DNA from: Hyphomicrobiales bacterium
Lineage (GTDB): Bacteria > Pseudomonadota > Alphaproteobacteria > Rhizobiales > CAJQND01
DNA: 64,000 nt
Direction of reading: 5' to 3'
NCBI GenBank assembly: GCA_028285595.1
Contig: JANQOW010000028.1
Span: 1-64,000, forward strand
Part shown: in pieces, positions 36,274 to 46,792 of the stretch
Numbering within the stretch: the stretch's first letter is position 1
How the letters are laid out: the number at the start of each line of letters is the position of its first letter
Translations under genes and position numbers: made by a program
Notes under the pieces: model-generated
The model's input: only the letters and a program-made list of their open reading frames with translations
Databases searched by the model: none
Told to the model about the DNA's origin: nothing

Positions 36274-37830
36274 ATGCATTATGTCTCGGGGTTACGTTGG
36301 CTGCATTCTCTCAATGGAATGAAAGCGGCAAGGGCCCGTACGCCGGCTGTTCTAACTGCCTTGGTGCTGGGAGCGGCGATAACGCTGCCCGCGCCGGCTG
36401 ACGCGCAATCGTTCAATCGGACGTTTAATTTCGGAACCCACGTCTACAAGACCGCGCCCAGCAAAACTGAACGGGTGACGAGCAAGAGCGCGATGCCCAT
36501 GTTGAGCACGCGCAGTGTTCAGGCGATGTATGACGCCCTGTCGCGTTACGAGATTCTGGTGAGCCGGGGAGGCTGGCCCAGGCTTGCGCGCTCCAAGCCG
36601 TTGGTGGTCGGCAGCAAATCCAACAACGTTTTGAGACTACGCCAGAGACTGGCGGCGGAAGGTATTCTGTCTCCGGGTGAGGCGACACGGTCCAAGACAT
36701 TTGACAGGAACCTGGCCCGGGCCGTGCAGATCTTCCAAGCCCGTCATGGGCTGCGGGTCACCGGCAAGGTTGATAAGCAGACGATGGCGGTGATGAATGT
36801 GCCGGCCAGCGTGCGGCTCCGCCAGTTGCGTGAAAATCTGCCCCGCGTTCTGGAGTACACCAAGAACCTTGGCGGTCGCTATGTGGTGGTCAACATTCCC
36901 GCAGCCCAGCTCGAGGCCGTGGATTTCGATCGGGTCTACTCGCGCCATAACGTGGTTGTGGGCAAGCCGGCCAGACCGTCGCCTGTGCTGTCCAGTCAGA
37001 TCAATGAGCTGAATTTCAATCCGTACTGGCATGCACCGGTATCCATCGTGGCCAAGGATATCCTGCCTCAGGTGCGCAAGAATGTGGGTTGGCTCGACAC
37101 CATGCGGATCAAAGTGTTCGATGGTGGCTATCAAGGCCCGGAAGTCGATCCGCGTACCATCAATTGGAGCACGGTTGCTCCCGACCGCTATCATTTCCGC
37201 CAGGAGCCGGGCGGTGAAAACGCCATGGCGAGCGTGAAGATCAACTTCCCAAACAAGTACGCCGTCTATTTGCACGACACGCCCACAAAGCAGCTGTTTG
37301 AGCGCTCCGCGCGGTTTTTCTCGTCGGGTTGCGTGCGGGTGGACAAGGTCCATATCCTGACCGAATGGCTGCTGCGCGGCCAGCCGGGCTGGAGCGGGCA
37401 AGAGATCAAGAGCGTGGCAGTTTCAGAAGAGCCGACGGATGTGGACATTTCCAGTCCGGCGCAACTGCGCATGGTCTACTTGACGGCCTGGGCGTTGCCG
37501 GATGGGTCAGTGCATTTCCGTCCGGACATTTATAGCCTTGACGGCACCGGCTTTATCAGTGGCCAACCACGGCCGACGGGCGCTGAAGCCGCAGCAGAGG
37601 CGAGGGTGTTTTCTCCTGATCAGAATGATGGATCGGGCACGCAGCCGGCACCGGCCGTGAGCCAGACAACGCCAGGTACCGTTCCGGTCTACAATGATCA
37701 AAGCGATAGCCTTCAGGCGACCACGATCATTGAGCAACCTCAGCCTGAGGTGCAGAAGCAGCCGGCGCGGCACAATTTTTCCGTATCGGCGGCGAAGGCG
37801 AGACGGGCCGGTCGCGCGCAGCAAGAATAG
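36274..37830 (+). CDS. ldtP: L,D-transpeptidase LdtP (YkuD domain)
   Basis: Periplasmic enzyme making 3-3 crosslinks in peptidoglycan or linking proteins to it. 518 residues: signal region (hydrophobic core TPAVLTALVLGAAITLPAPA, cut near ADA), a scaffold part, a peptidoglycan-binding domain (VLRLRQRLAAEGIL to GKVDKQTMAVMNV) and a YcbB-like YkuD domain. The catalytic motif is HDTPTKQLFERSARFFSSGC, with His334 and Cys353, followed by VRV. The last 110 residues are low-complexity, Gln/Pro-rich and end very basic. A second ATG at 36319 is a possible start; AGGA before 36274 supports the longer form. Regulation by LdtR from the gene upstream is likely. Confidence 0.88.
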   Translation: MHYVSGLRWLHSLNGMKAARARTPAVLTALVLGAAITLPAPADAQSFNRTFNFGTHVYKTAPSKTERVTSKSAMPMLSTRSVQAMYDALSRYEILVSRGGWPRLARSKPLVVGSKSNNVLRLRQRLAAEGILSPGEATRSKTFDRNLARAVQIFQARHGLRVTGKVDKQTMAVMNVPASVRLRQLRENLPRVLEYTKNLGGRYVVVNIPAAQLEAVDFDRVYSRHNVVVGKPARPSPVLSSQINELNFNPYWHAPVSIVAKDILPQVRKNVGWLDTMRIKVFDGGYQGPEVDPRTINWSTVAPDRYHFRQEPGGENAMASVKINFPNKYAVYLHDTPTKQLFERSARFFSSGCVRVDKVHILTEWLLRGQPGWSGQEIKSVAVSEEPTDVDISSPAQLRMVYLTAWALPDGSVHFRPDIYSLDGTGFISGQPRPTGAEAAAEARVFSPDQNDGSGTQPAPAVSQTTPGTVPVYNDQSDSLQATTIIEQPQPEVQKQPARHNFSVSAAKARRAGRAQQE

Positions 37831-37987
37831 GCGATCTGCAACACTTCCTGTGACGTTTTACGCGCGTGGAATGCCGGATGAGGCTATTTGCGGGAGTTCG
37901 CCTCCTGTGGTAGACCGCCGCATTGTTCCATCAGCGGAGAATTTTGCCTGTGGCGAGCTTCCGCTGCCCTAGTGAGGATCTCAGCCC

Positions 37988-39295
37988 ATGTCTGTTACAG
38001 AAACTCAATATCAAAGCGATCAGTTGTCTGATTTCTTCTCCGCCAGCTTGAGCGAGACCGACCCGGACATCTTTGCTGCGATTGGCAAAGAACTGGGACG
38101 CCAGCAGCATGAGATTGAGTTGATTGCATCGGAGAACATCGTCTCGCGCGCCGTTATGGAAGCGCAAGGCTCCGTGATGACCAACAAGTATGCGGAAGGC
38201 TATCCAGGCCGCCGCTACTATGGGGGCTGCGAGTTTGTGGACGTTGCTGAAGATTTGGCAATCGAGCGCGCTAAACGCTTGTTCGGCTGTGAGTTTGTGA
38301 ATGTGCAGCCCAATTCCGGCTCCCAAGCCAACCAAGGCGCCTTCATGGCCATGATGAAGCCCGGCGACACGATTTTGGGCCTGAGCTTGGCCGCCGGCGG
38401 TCACCTCACCCACGGCGCCCCGCCCAACCAATCCGGCAAATGGTTCAATGCCGTTCAGTATGGCGTGCGCGAAGAGGATCATCTGATCGACTTTGAAGAG
38501 GTTGAGCGCCTTGCCGAGGAACACAAGCCCGCGGTTATCATCGCCGGCGGCTCTGCTTACCCCCGCGTGCTCGACTTTGCGCGCTTCCGCGAAATTGCTG
38601 ACAAAGTGGGGGCCTATTTCATGGTGGATATGGCTCACATTGCAGGCTTGGTGGCATCCGGTGTTCATCCCAGCCCGTTCCCGCATGCCCACGTTGCCAC
38701 CACCACCACGCACAAGACCCTTCGTGGCCCGCGCGGCGGAATGATTTTGACCAATGACGAAGCTCTCGCAAAGAAGATCAATTCGGCGATCTTCCCCGGA
38801 TTGCAGGGGGGTCCTTTGATGCACGTGATTGCCGCTAAAGCAGTGGCTTTTGGAGAAGCCTTGCGGCCGGAGTTCAAGCTCTACTGCCAGGCCGTTGCCG
38901 ACAACGCGAAGGCTTTGGCCGAAACACTCAAGGCCGGCGGATTGGACATCGTCTCTGGTGGGACCGACACGCACCTGATGCTGGTGGATATGCGCCCGAA
39001 GGGGCTGACCGGCAAAGCGACCGAGGCGGCACTTGGCCGGGCCGCAATCACCTGCAACAAGAACGGGGTTCCGTTCGATCCGGAAAAACCAATGGTCACC
39101 TCCGGCATTCGGCTCGGCACGCCCGCTGCCACCACGCGCGGTTTCGGCATTGCTGAGTTCCAGGAGGTGGGCAACCTGATCACGGAAATTGTCGACGGTT
39201 TGGCTGTAAATGGCGAAGATGGCAACGGCGCCGTGGAAGACGCGGTGAAACAGAAGGTGATTGCCTTGACCGACCGGTTCCCCATTTACGCCTGA
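37988..39295 (+). CDS. glyA: Serine hydroxymethyltransferase
   Basis: PLP enzyme converting serine and tetrahydrofolate to glycine and methylene-tetrahydrofolate. 435 residues, normal size. The PLP lysine is in [14 protein letters not shown] (Lys243). Other signatures are [35 protein letters not shown] and [19 protein letters not shown]. It starts the conserved block glyA-nrdR-ribD-ribE-ribH-nusB. No glycine riboswitch was recognised in the 157 bases upstream. Confidence 0.97.
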   Translation: MSVTETQYQSDQLSDFFSASLSETDPDIFAAIGKELGRQQHEIELIASENIVSRAVMEAQGSVMTNKYAEGYPGRRYYGGCEFVDVAEDLAIERAKRLFGCEFVNVQPNSGSQANQGAFMAMMKPGDTILGLSLAAGGHLTHGAPPNQSGKWFNAVQYGVREEDHLIDFEEVERLAEEHKPAVIIAGGSAYPRVLDFARFREIADKVGAYFMVDMAHIAGLVASGVHPSPFPHAHVATTTTHKTLRGPRGGMILTNDEALAKKINSAIFPGLQGGPLMHVIAAKAVAFGEALRPEFKLYCQAVADNAKALAETLKAGGLDIVSGGTDTHLMLVDMRPKGLTGKATEAALGRAAITCNKNGVPFDPEKPMVTSGIRLGTPAATTRGFGIAEFQEVGNLITEIVDGLAVNGEDGNGAVEDAVKQKVIALTDRFPIYA

Positions 39296-39331
39296 TGACG
39301 TTTGCTTTTCAGCTATTTGGTGTGAGGTGAC

Positions 39332-39802
39332 ATGCGCTGCCCATTTTGCGGGAACGAGGACACGCAGGTCAAAGACTCCAGGCCGACCGAAGACAACACA
39401 ACCATCCGCCGCCGGCGCTATTGTGCAGCCTGTGGTGGACGGTTCACGACGTTTGAGCGCGTTCAGCTACGAGAGTTGACCGTGGTGAAGAAGTCCGGCC
39501 GCCGGGTGCCGTTTGACCGGGAGAAGCTCATGCGCTCAGTCCAGGTTGCCTTGCGCAAGCGGCCTGTTGAGCCGGAACGCGTTGAGCGCATGGTTTCCGG
39601 CTTGGTCCGTCAGTTGGAGAGCAGCGGCGAAAATGATGTGGATGCGGAAACCATCGGCAAGCTGGTGATGGAAGGTTTGCGGGTGTTGGACGACGTGGCC
39701 TATGTGCGCTTTGCGTCTGTTTACAAGAACTTCCGGGAAGCCAAAGACTTTGAAGAGCTCCTGGGCGAGCTCTCGGGGGACGAAGAAACCGCCGAGCCGT
39801 AA
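39332..39802 (+). CDS. nrdR: Transcriptional repressor NrdR
   Basis: Repressor of ribonucleotide reductase genes, 156 residues. N-terminal zinc ribbon ([20 protein letters not shown] with CAACGGRF) and an ATP-cone domain ([20 protein letters not shown]) that senses ATP and dATP. GAGGTGAC directly precedes the ATG. No nrd genes are nearby; its linkage to glyA and rib genes is conserved in alphaproteobacteria. Confidence 0.97.
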   Translation: MRCPFCGNEDTQVKDSRPTEDNTTIRRRRYCAACGGRFTTFERVQLRELTVVKKSGRRVPFDREKLMRSVQVALRKRPVEPERVERMVSGLVRQLESSGENDVDAETIGKLVMEGLRVLDDVAYVRFASVYKNFREAKDFEELLGELSGDEETAEP

Positions 39803-39844
39803 TAACCGCTGGACCTATGACCTCTCCTGCGTCTAGCTGATCTG

Positions 39845-40912
39845 ATGCGAGCAACCGACGAACACTATATGGATTTGGCTTTGCGTATGGGCCGGCGAAA
39901 CCTGGGCGCAACCGCCGAGAATCCATCTGTCGGCTGTATCATCGTCAAGGATGGGCTGATTGTTGGTCGCGGTGTCACTGCACCGGGCGGGCGGCCACAT
40001 GCCGAAACCCAGGCGCTTGCTCAGGCCGGCTCGGCTGCTGAAGGGGCCACGGCTTACGTAACCCTTGAGCCTTGTGCGCACTATGGCCGAACACCGCCGT
40101 GCTGCGATGCTCTGATTGCGGCTTCCATTGCCCGGGTTGTCATTGCCGTGGCCGACCCTGACCCGCGCACGAAGGGCAAGGGCACTGAGAGGATGCGTGC
40201 CGCCGGCATCACCGTTGACGAAGGTTTGTGCGAAATCGAGGGCAGGGCCGATCTTGCCGGTTATCTTTCGCGTACAGAGCGGGGACGACCATGGGTGACC
40301 TTGAAGATGGCAGTGTCAGCGGACGGGATGATGGCCGAGAAGCCAGGGGTGCAAACGGCGATCACGCAAGCTGCGGCCTTGCGGCAGAGCCAGATTATGC
40401 GCTGTCAAGCCGATGGAATACTTGTGGGGGCCGGCACGGTGCGCAGCGATGATCCCTCGCTAACCTGCAGGCTGCCAGGGTTGGAGGCGCGTTCACCCGT
40501 TCGAATTGTTTTGGGTGGCAGTGCCAGGGAGTTCGGCGCAACAAAGCTGGCGGCATCAGCTCATCAGGTTCCCGTCTGGTGGATGGGCGAAGGCGAAACG
40601 CACGGGGACTTGGAGGCGATCCCGTGCGAGCTTGATCAGGATGGCAGGATTAACTTGCCGTCCGCAATGACAGAGCTCGGCGCACGGGGTATCGGCCGCC
40701 TTCTCGTGGAGGGGGGTGCAAAGATCGCGGCCAGTTTCCTTGAGGCGGGGCTGGTGGACCGAGTTGTGCTGTTTACCGCCCCGGGTAGATTGGGGCCTGA
40801 CGGCGTGCGGGCACCCTTGGAGCTGCTCGACGGCGATGAGTTTGTCGCCGCGGCACCCATAATGCTTGGCGTTGATGAGATGACGGTCTATGACCGTGCC
40901 GACAAAAAGTGA
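39845..40912 (+). CDS. ribD: Bifunctional riboflavin deaminase/reductase RibD
   Basis: Second and third steps of riboflavin synthesis. The N-terminal deaminase has the zinc residues in RPHAETQAL and EPCAHYGRTPPCCDAL. The C-terminal reductase has WVTLKMAVSADGMMA and GRLLVEGGAKIAASFL. 355 residues, usual. The 42-base gap after nrdR is too short for an FMN riboswitch. The reductase stop is six bases before the riboflavin synthase start. Confidence 0.95.
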   Translation: MRATDEHYMDLALRMGRRNLGATAENPSVGCIIVKDGLIVGRGVTAPGGRPHAETQALAQAGSAAEGATAYVTLEPCAHYGRTPPCCDALIAASIARVVIAVADPDPRTKGKGTERMRAAGITVDEGLCEIEGRADLAGYLSRTERGRPWVTLKMAVSADGMMAEKPGVQTAITQAAALRQSQIMRCQADGILVGAGTVRSDDPSLTCRLPGLEARSPVRIVLGGSAREFGATKLAASAHQVPVWWMGEGETHGDLEAIPCELDQDGRINLPSAMTELGARGIGRLLVEGGAKIAASFLEAGLVDRVVLFTAPGRLGPDGVRAPLELLDGDEFVAAAPIMLGVDEMTVYDRADKK

Positions 40913-40918
40913 GCGAGC

Positions 40919-41524
40919 ATGTTTACCGGCTTAGTGACAGATATAGGTGAGATCCTGGAGATCAGGCAGCAGGGCGATACCTGGCTGAAGATCGGCTGTT
41001 CTTACGATCCTGAGACCATTGCAGAAGGCGCATCCATTTGCTGCTCTGGCGCGTGTCTCACTGCCCTGGAGCGGGTGCGTGAGCAGGACCGCTCCTGGTT
41101 CAGCGTGGAGGCCTCTCAAGAAACCTTGGATAAGACCACGCTCGGCACCTGGCAGGTGGGCACCAGGATCAATCTTGAACGCTCTCTCTGTCTGGGAGAT
41201 GAGTTGGGCGGCCATTTGGTTTCGGGCCATGTGGATGGTTTGGGCACCATCACGGCGATCGAGCCTGAAGGCGCCTCAAAGCGTTTCAGTTTCAAAGCCC
41301 CCGATGATTTGGCAAGGTTCATTGCTCCAAAGGGGTCCATTGCCCTAAATGGGACATCATTGACGGTCAACGAAGTGTCCGGCGCCGAGTTCGGCGTGAA
41401 CCTCATCCCCCATTCCCTAGAGGTAACCACGTGGGGCAATGCTGCGGTGGGGGATCAAGTAAACATTGAGATAGACATGCTGGCGCGCTATGTGGCGCGG
41501 CTAGCGGAATTTCAGAAGGCTTAA
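40919..41524 (+). CDS. ribE: Riboflavin synthase alpha chain
   Basis: Makes riboflavin from two molecules of dimethylribityllumazine. 201 residues with the two tandem lumazine-binding repeats (MFTGLVTDIGEI and VSGHVDGLGTI openings) and IALNGTSLTVNEV. The synthase is named ribE or ribC depending on convention. It is three bases from the lumazine synthase gene. Confidence 0.95.
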   Translation: MFTGLVTDIGEILEIRQQGDTWLKIGCSYDPETIAEGASICCSGACLTALERVREQDRSWFSVEASQETLDKTTLGTWQVGTRINLERSLCLGDELGGHLVSGHVDGLGTITAIEPEGASKRFSFKAPDDLARFIAPKGSIALNGTSLTVNEVSGAEFGVNLIPHSLEVTTWGNAAVGDQVNIEIDMLARYVARLAEFQKA

Positions 41525-41527
41525 ATC

Positions 41528-41959
41528 ATGTCCCGATCCATGCTGATCGTTCAAGCTCCGTACTACACCGAAATTGCGGAGGAGCTGTTACGCGGAACTG
41601 AAGCGGCTCTCTCCGAAGCCGGTGCGCGCTTCGACAAACTTTCCGTGCCGGGGGCGCTGGAAATTCCTGGCGCCATTGCTATGGCAGAAGAAAGCGAGCG
41701 CTACGACGGCTATGTGGCCCTTGGCTGCGTCATCCGGGGCGAGACGAGCCACTATGATATTGTGGCCGGAGAGAGCGCCCGCGGGCTTATGGCGCTTAGC
41801 ATGGAGGGGGTTGCTGTGGGCAACGCCATTCTAACCTGCGAGAACGGTGAGCAAGCGATGGCGCGTGCCAGTGTTGATGGCAAGAACAAAGGGGCGGAAG
41901 CCGTGAAAGCGGCTTTGACCATGATTGATATCCGCGAGCGCATGGCGCCGCGCCGCTGA
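41528..41959 (+). CDS. ribH: 6,7-dimethyl-8-ribityllumazine synthase
   Basis: Penultimate riboflavin step. 143 residues, including VPGALEIPGAIAMAEES, ALGCVIRGETSHYDIVAGES and VGNAILTCENGEQAMARA. The usual N-F/W near the substrate is replaced by QAPYYTEIAEEL, as in several alphaproteobacterial enzymes. The last base of its stop codon is the first base of nusB. Confidence 0.94.
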   Translation: MSRSMLIVQAPYYTEIAEELLRGTEAALSEAGARFDKLSVPGALEIPGAIAMAEESERYDGYVALGCVIRGETSHYDIVAGESARGLMALSMEGVAVGNAILTCENGEQAMARASVDGKNKGAEAVKAALTMIDIRERMAPRR

Positions 41960-42426
41960 TGGCTGACACAGCAAAAGAACGTGCATCAGCCCGCTCTGCC
42001 GCAAGGCTCGGCGCGGTTCAGGCCCTGTATCAGATGGATATTGCCGGGGCGGACTTATCCGACGTGTTGGCAGAGTTTGGCGCCGGCCGGCTGGGTGAAG
42101 CGTTTGAGGACGGCGAGTGCGGTGAGGCCGACTTTGAGTTTCTCAAATCTCTGGTAAAGGGCGTCTTGGATGAACAGCGCGAGATCGATCCCTTGATCAA
42201 TGAGCGCTTGGCGTCGGGCTGGAAACTGTCCCGGTTGGACGCCACTTTGCGGGCTATTTTGCGGGCTGGGGCCTATGAGTTGAAACATCGCCAGGATGTG
42301 CCACCACGCGCGAGTATCTCAGAGTATATCGACGTGGCCAAAGCGTTTTTTGGCGGTGAGGAGCCCAAGGTGGTCAATGGGGTTCTGGATAACTTGGCTC
42401 ATGCGTTTGACCGTAAGGGTTTGTAG
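41959..42426 (+). CDS. nusB: Transcription antitermination factor NusB
   Basis: RNA-binding antitermination factor acting on rRNA transcripts with NusE. 155 residues, all helical, with RLGAVQALYQMDIAG at the start and the C-terminal ISEYIDVAKAFFGGEEPKVVNGVLD motif. Its start overlaps the ribH stop by one base. The thiL gene that often follows is absent; dnaE comes next after 80 bases. Confidence 0.95.
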   Translation: MADTAKERASARSAARLGAVQALYQMDIAGADLSDVLAEFGAGRLGEAFEDGECGEADFEFLKSLVKGVLDEQREIDPLINERLASGWKLSRLDATLRAILRAGAYELKHRQDVPPRASISEYIDVAKAFFGGEEPKVVNGVLDNLAHAFDRKGL

Positions 42427-42506
42427 CACCATTCACCTGTTGAAAGCGTGTGCACGAGCCAATCGAACCCGGCGCGACTCGAACCTGACTGCGTTAGGGT
42501 GAGCGC

Positions 42507-45500
42507 ATGGCCAAGACAGCTCTGAAGTTTATCCACCTCCGCAACCATTCCGCATACTCCTTGCTGGAGGGTGCGCTGCCAATCAAACAGATTGCCTCTT
42601 TGTGTGCAGCCGACGGCATGCCTGCGGTTGCAATCACGGACACCAACAATCTGTTTGGAGCGCTTGAGTTTTCCGAGACACTTGCAGGATCTGGGATTCA
42701 ACCCATCCTTGGCTGTACCTTGTCAGTGGATTTCCAAACCCGCGACACGCATGATGGCAATGCCAAGTTTCAGCAGCATGAGGTCCTGTGCGAGGGCGTT
42801 GTGCTGTTGGCGAAGGATGAGGAGGGCTATCGCAATCTGTTACGGCTTTCCAGCGCAGCTTTTCTGGAGCCCGCCGAGGGCGCATTGCCCCATGTACCGG
42901 TATCGCTTCTGAAGGAGCATGCTGCAGGCCTGATCTGCCTGACGGGTGGACCAGGTGGCCCGGTAAACCGCGCCCTGGTAGAAAATCAGCTCTCACTTGC
43001 GCGCACGCGGCTTGATGATCTGAAAGATCTGTTTGGTGACCGCCTCTATGTGGAACTGCAGCGCCACGGCATGGCGGAAGAGTTGGCTGCTGAGCAGGAA
43101 CTGATTGACCTCGCCTATGAGCTGGAACTGCCTCTGGTGGCCACCAACCAGACGTTTTTTGCCAAGCCGGAGGATTATGCCGCCCATGATGCCTTGATCT
43201 GCATTGCCGAGGGCACTGTGATCGCCAATGACGACCGCCGGCTCCTGACCAGCGAACACTATTTCAAGAGCCAGGCGGAAATGGCCGCCCTTTTCGCCGA
43301 TCTGCCTGAAGCCATCGACAACACGATCGAGATTGCCAGACGCTGCGCGTTTCACCCGGTTGAGATCGACCCCATTCTGCCGCGTGTCTCCCAAGGTTCG
43401 GGGGAAGGTGAGGAGGCGGAAGATCTCCGGCGCCAGGCGGAGGAGGGGCTAAAGCGCCGCCTTGAGGTGCATGGACTTGCGCCTGGCTTTGAGGAAAAGG
43501 CGTACTACGACCGGCTGGAATATGAGCTTGGGATCATTATCAAGATGGACTTTCCCGGCTACTTCCTGATCGTTGCCGACTTCATCAGCTGGGCCAAAGA
43601 ACAGGACATTCCAGTAGGCCCGGGGCGTGGGTCGGGTGCAGGGTCGGTGGTGGCCTGGGCGTTGCGGATCACTGATCTGGACCCTCTGCGGTTCAATCTA
43701 ATCTTTGAGCGCTTCTTGAACCCTGAACGGATCTCCATGCCGGACTTTGATATCGACTTCTGCCAGGACCGGCGTGATGAAGTCATCAATTATGTCCAGC
43801 AGAAGTATGGCGAAGACCAGGTTGCCCAGATCATCACGTTCGGTAAGCTGCAGGCGCGCGCTGTGTGCCGTGATGTGGGGCGGGTGCTTCAGATGCCCTA
43901 TGGCCAGGTGGATCGCCTGTGCAAGATGATCCCAAACAACCCCGCAAACCCGGTCACGCTGAGCGAGGCCATCGAGGGCGAGCCGCGGCTGCAGGAGGAG
44001 CGCAAAAACGATGAGCAAGTCGCGCAGCTTCTGGAATACGGCTTAAGGCTGGAAGGGCTTTACAGGCACGCTTCAACCCACGCAGCCGGCGTGGTGATCG
44101 GTGACAGGCCCCTGGAACAACTGGTGCCGCTCTATCGCGACCCCCGTTCTCCTATGCCGGTGACCCAGTTCAACATGAAGTGGGTGGAGAAAGCGGGCCT
44201 AGTAAAGTTCGACTTCTTGGGCCTGAAAACGCTCACCGTGTTGCAGACGGGTGTGAAACTGCTGGCCCAACGGGGAATTGAGGTCGATCTTTCCAACCTG
44301 CCGCTTGATCAGGCGGAGACCTATGAGTTGCTAAGCCGCGGCGAGACCATCGGAGTGTTTCAGTTGGAAAGCTCCGGCATGAAAGACTTGATCCGCCGGG
44401 CGCGACCCAACAACATTGAGGATATTATCGCTCTTGTGGCCCTCTACCGACCGGGCCCTATGGAGAACATTCCGAAGTACCTGGCCTCCAAGCATGGAGA
44501 CGAGCAGCCGGAATTCCTGCATGAGACGATCACGCCCATCGTTGCCGACACGTACGGGATCATCATCTATCAGGAGCAGGTGCTCCAGATCGCTCAGGTC
44601 TTGTCCGGCTACTCGTTGGGTGAGGCGGATATCTTGCGCAAAGCGATGGGCAAGAAGATCAAATCAGAGATGGATCAGCAGAAGGCGAAGTTCGTCTCCG
44701 GCGCCGTTGAAAATGGCGTGGACCAGGCGCAAGCTGAATTCATCTTTGAATTGGTGGCGAAGTTTGCCGGCTACGGCTTCAACCGCGCCCACTCCGCCTG
44801 CTATGGGCTGATTGCCTATCAAACGGCTTGGCTGAAGCACAATCATCCGGTGGAATTTCTGGCCGCGTCCATGACACTCGATGCCGGCAACACCGACAAG
44901 CTCTATGTGTTCAAACAAGAAGCCGACCGGATGGGCGTGGTGATCCGGCCGCCGTCGATCAATCATTCTGAGGCAGACTTTTCCGTGGTTGATGGCCAGA
45001 TCAACTATTCTCTTGCGGCATTAAAGAATGTGGGCCGCGGGGCGGTTGAACACATTGTGGACATCCGCAAGCAGGACGGCCCCTTCACCTCCATCGGTAA
45101 CTTCTCGCGCCGTGTGAACCCGCGGATTGTCAACAAACGCATGCTGGAGAACTTGGCCAAAGCCGGGGCGTTCGATGAGTTTGAGCCGAACCGCCATCTG
45201 GTATTACAGAGCGTTGAGGCCATGCTTTCTGTCGCTGGACGCACAGCGGTCGATCGCGAAGCCGGACAATCAAGCCTGTTTGGCGCGGCCGATGGCGGGG
45301 AAGAAGAGGACTTTCCGCTGCCGTCCGGTGTTGAGGCGTGGCTGCCGATGGAACGGCTTACGGCAGAGTTTGAGGCCGTCGGATTCTATATCTCCGGTCA
45401 TCCGCTGGATGAATACATGAAGCCATTGAGCGCCATAAACGTTGAAAGCTGGACCGATTTCTCCAACAAGGCAAAATCCAAAGGCATCAGGGCCGGCAAG

Positions 45501-45965
45501 CTGGCGGGAACGGTGACTTACCGTCAAGAACGCAGATCGAAGAATGGGAACCGGTTTGCGTTTGTTGGTTTTTCCGATCCGACCGGGCAATTTGAGGCTA
45601 TTGTGTTCGCCGACACGCTTGTTCACTTGCGCGATAAACTGGAGGTGGGCGAAGCGCTCATCTTGCGCGTGGAAGCGGACGTGGACGGTGAGGACGTGCG
45701 CTTGCGCCTTAACGACGTTGAACCCATTGAGCAGGCAGCTCAGAACATCGCATCAGGCTTACGGATCTTTGTTGCCGATGAGAAACCCCTGGACTCACTC
45801 TCCAAGCGGCTGACCAATGGCGGTAAGGCGCCTGTACACCTGGTGATGATGCTGGGGGGAACGCGTGAGGTCGAGATCCAATTGGGCCGGGCCTACACCG
45901 TGACCCCGCAAATCAAAGCTGCGGTGAAAGCGGTCCCGGGCGTCTTAGACGTCCAGGACCTTTGA
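42507..45965 (+). CDS. dnaE: DNA polymerase III alpha subunit
   Basis: Main replicative polymerase subunit, DnaE1 type, 1152 residues. The N-terminal PHP domain opens with FIHLRNHSAYSLLEGALPIK. Catalytic aspartates lie in MPDFDIDFCQDRRDEVI, with GPGRGSGAGSVVAWAL nearby. The C-terminal part has helix-hairpin-helix and OB-fold segments (LAGTVTYRQERRSKNGNRFA). It ends five bases from the convergent peptidyl-prolyl isomerase gene. Confidence 0.97.
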   Translation: MAKTALKFIHLRNHSAYSLLEGALPIKQIASLCAADGMPAVAITDTNNLFGALEFSETLAGSGIQPILGCTLSVDFQTRDTHDGNAKFQQHEVLCEGVVLLAKDEEGYRNLLRLSSAAFLEPAEGALPHVPVSLLKEHAAGLICLTGGPGGPVNRALVENQLSLARTRLDDLKDLFGDRLYVELQRHGMAEELAAEQELIDLAYELELPLVATNQTFFAKPEDYAAHDALICIAEGTVIANDDRRLLTSEHYFKSQAEMAALFADLPEAIDNTIEIARRCAFHPVEIDPILPRVSQGSGEGEEAEDLRRQAEEGLKRRLEVHGLAPGFEEKAYYDRLEYELGIIIKMDFPGYFLIVADFISWAKEQDIPVGPGRGSGAGSVVAWALRITDLDPLRFNLIFERFLNPERISMPDFDIDFCQDRRDEVINYVQQKYGEDQVAQIITFGKLQARAVCRDVGRVLQMPYGQVDRLCKMIPNNPANPVTLSEAIEGEPRLQEERKNDEQVAQLLEYGLRLEGLYRHASTHAAGVVIGDRPLEQLVPLYRDPRSPMPVTQFNMKWVEKAGLVKFDFLGLKTLTVLQTGVKLLAQRGIEVDLSNLPLDQAETYELLSRGETIGVFQLESSGMKDLIRRARPNNIEDIIALVALYRPGPMENIPKYLASKHGDEQPEFLHETITPIVADTYGIIIYQEQVLQIAQVLSGYSLGEADILRKAMGKKIKSEMDQQKAKFVSGAVENGVDQAQAEFIFELVAKFAGYGFNRAHSACYGLIAYQTAWLKHNHPVEFLAASMTLDAGNTDKLYVFKQEADRMGVVIRPPSINHSEADFSVVDGQINYSLAALKNVGRGAVEHIVDIRKQDGPFTSIGNFSRRVNPRIVNKRMLENLAKAGAFDEFEPNRHLVLQSVEAMLSVAGRTAVDREAGQSSLFGAADGGEEEDFPLPSGVEAWLPMERLTAEFEAVGFYISGHPLDEYMKPLSAINVESWTDFSNKAKSKGIRAGKLAGTVTYRQERRSKNGNRFAFVGFSDPTGQFEAIVFADTLVHLRDKLEVGEALILRVEADVDGEDVRLRLNDVEPIEQAAQNIASGLRIFVADEKPLDSLSKRLTNGGKAPVHLVMMLGGTREVEIQLGRAYTVTPQIKAAVKAVPGVLDVQDL

Positions 45966-45970
45966 TTGCC

Positions 45971-46792
45971 TTACTTCAGCCGCTCAATCTTTGCTTTCGC
46001 GCGCAGATCCTTCACCAACTCTTGCAGCTTTTCCTGAGCCACCATGAGTTTCAGCCGATCGCTGAGCTCTGCCAGCGGCGGGGGCGACTTTTGGCGGGTA
46101 TCTTCCACTTTGATCACGTGCCAGCCAAAGTTTGACTTTACCGGCTCTTTTGAATGTTTGCCTTTTTCCAGCTCAAACACGGCCTTATCAAACTCGGGCA
46201 CCATCTGACCTTTGCCGAAGTATCCAAGATCACCGCCGCGGGGACCGCTGGGACCGGTTGATTTTTGCTTTGCCAGTTCCGCGAAGTCCGCGCCGCCATC
46301 AAGCTCCTTGATGATGCCTTTGGCTTCATCCTCGGTCTTAACCAGGATATGGCGCGCACGCACTTCAGGACCGCCCGGGAATTCCTTGATCAGCTCGTCA
46401 TAGCGGGTCTGAAGATCAGCATCGCTCACCTTCTCCGTGACGTTCTTCTGGACATATATGTCCCGCTTCACCCGTTGGGTCATGAACTTCATGCGCTGTT
46501 TGTACTCATCGGTTTCGGTGGTGCCGGCTTGGTCCGCGAGGCGCGCCAGCAGCAGAGTTTCAGACAGCACGTTGATCAACACCTGCTCGCGCTGAGCTGG
46601 GCCCATCTTGGAAAGTTCTGAGGCCAGCAAACGCTCGGCCAAATCATAATCACGCTGATAGACCTTCTCGCCATCCACGGTGAGGATAACGTCATCAGGG
46701 GCTGCAAAGGCATTCGTGGCGGTAAGAGCGGCAGCAATACCGACCGAAAATAGGGATGCGCGGAGGCGTTTGTGAAAAAGCATTTCAATCAT
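45971..46792 (-). CDS. Parvulin-type peptidyl-prolyl isomerase
   Basis: Periplasmic or secreted folding helper of 273 residues. It has a signal peptide (hydrophobic core LFSVGIAAALTATNAFAA), a helical SurA/PrsA-like N-domain and one parvulin domain (ARHILVKTEDEAKGIIKEL to NFGWHVIKVEDTR). A start at 46783 is also possible. It probably helps outer-membrane or secreted proteins fold, alongside BamA encoded 8 kb away. Confidence 0.9.
   Translation of the reverse strand: MIEMLFHKRLRASLFSVGIAAALTATNAFAAPDDVILTVDGEKVYQRDYDLAERLLASELSKMGPAQREQVLINVLSETLLLARLADQAGTTETDEYKQRMKFMTQRVKRDIYVQKNVTEKVSDADLQTRYDELIKEFPGGPEVRARHILVKTEDEAKGIIKELDGGADFAELAKQKSTGPSGPRGGDLGYFGKGQMVPEFDKAVFELEKGKHSKEPVKSNFGWHVIKVEDTRQKSPPPLAELSDRLKLMVAQEKLQELVKDLRAKAKIERLK

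Noticed and set aside
37831-37987. Glycine or other riboswitch upstream of glyA
   Set aside because: The leader has some short complementary runs but not the conserved core of a glycine, SAM or related riboswitch that I could recognise.
39803-39844. FMN riboswitch before the riboflavin genes
   Set aside because: Only 42 bases separate nrdR from ribD, far too short, and no FMN core sequence is visible.
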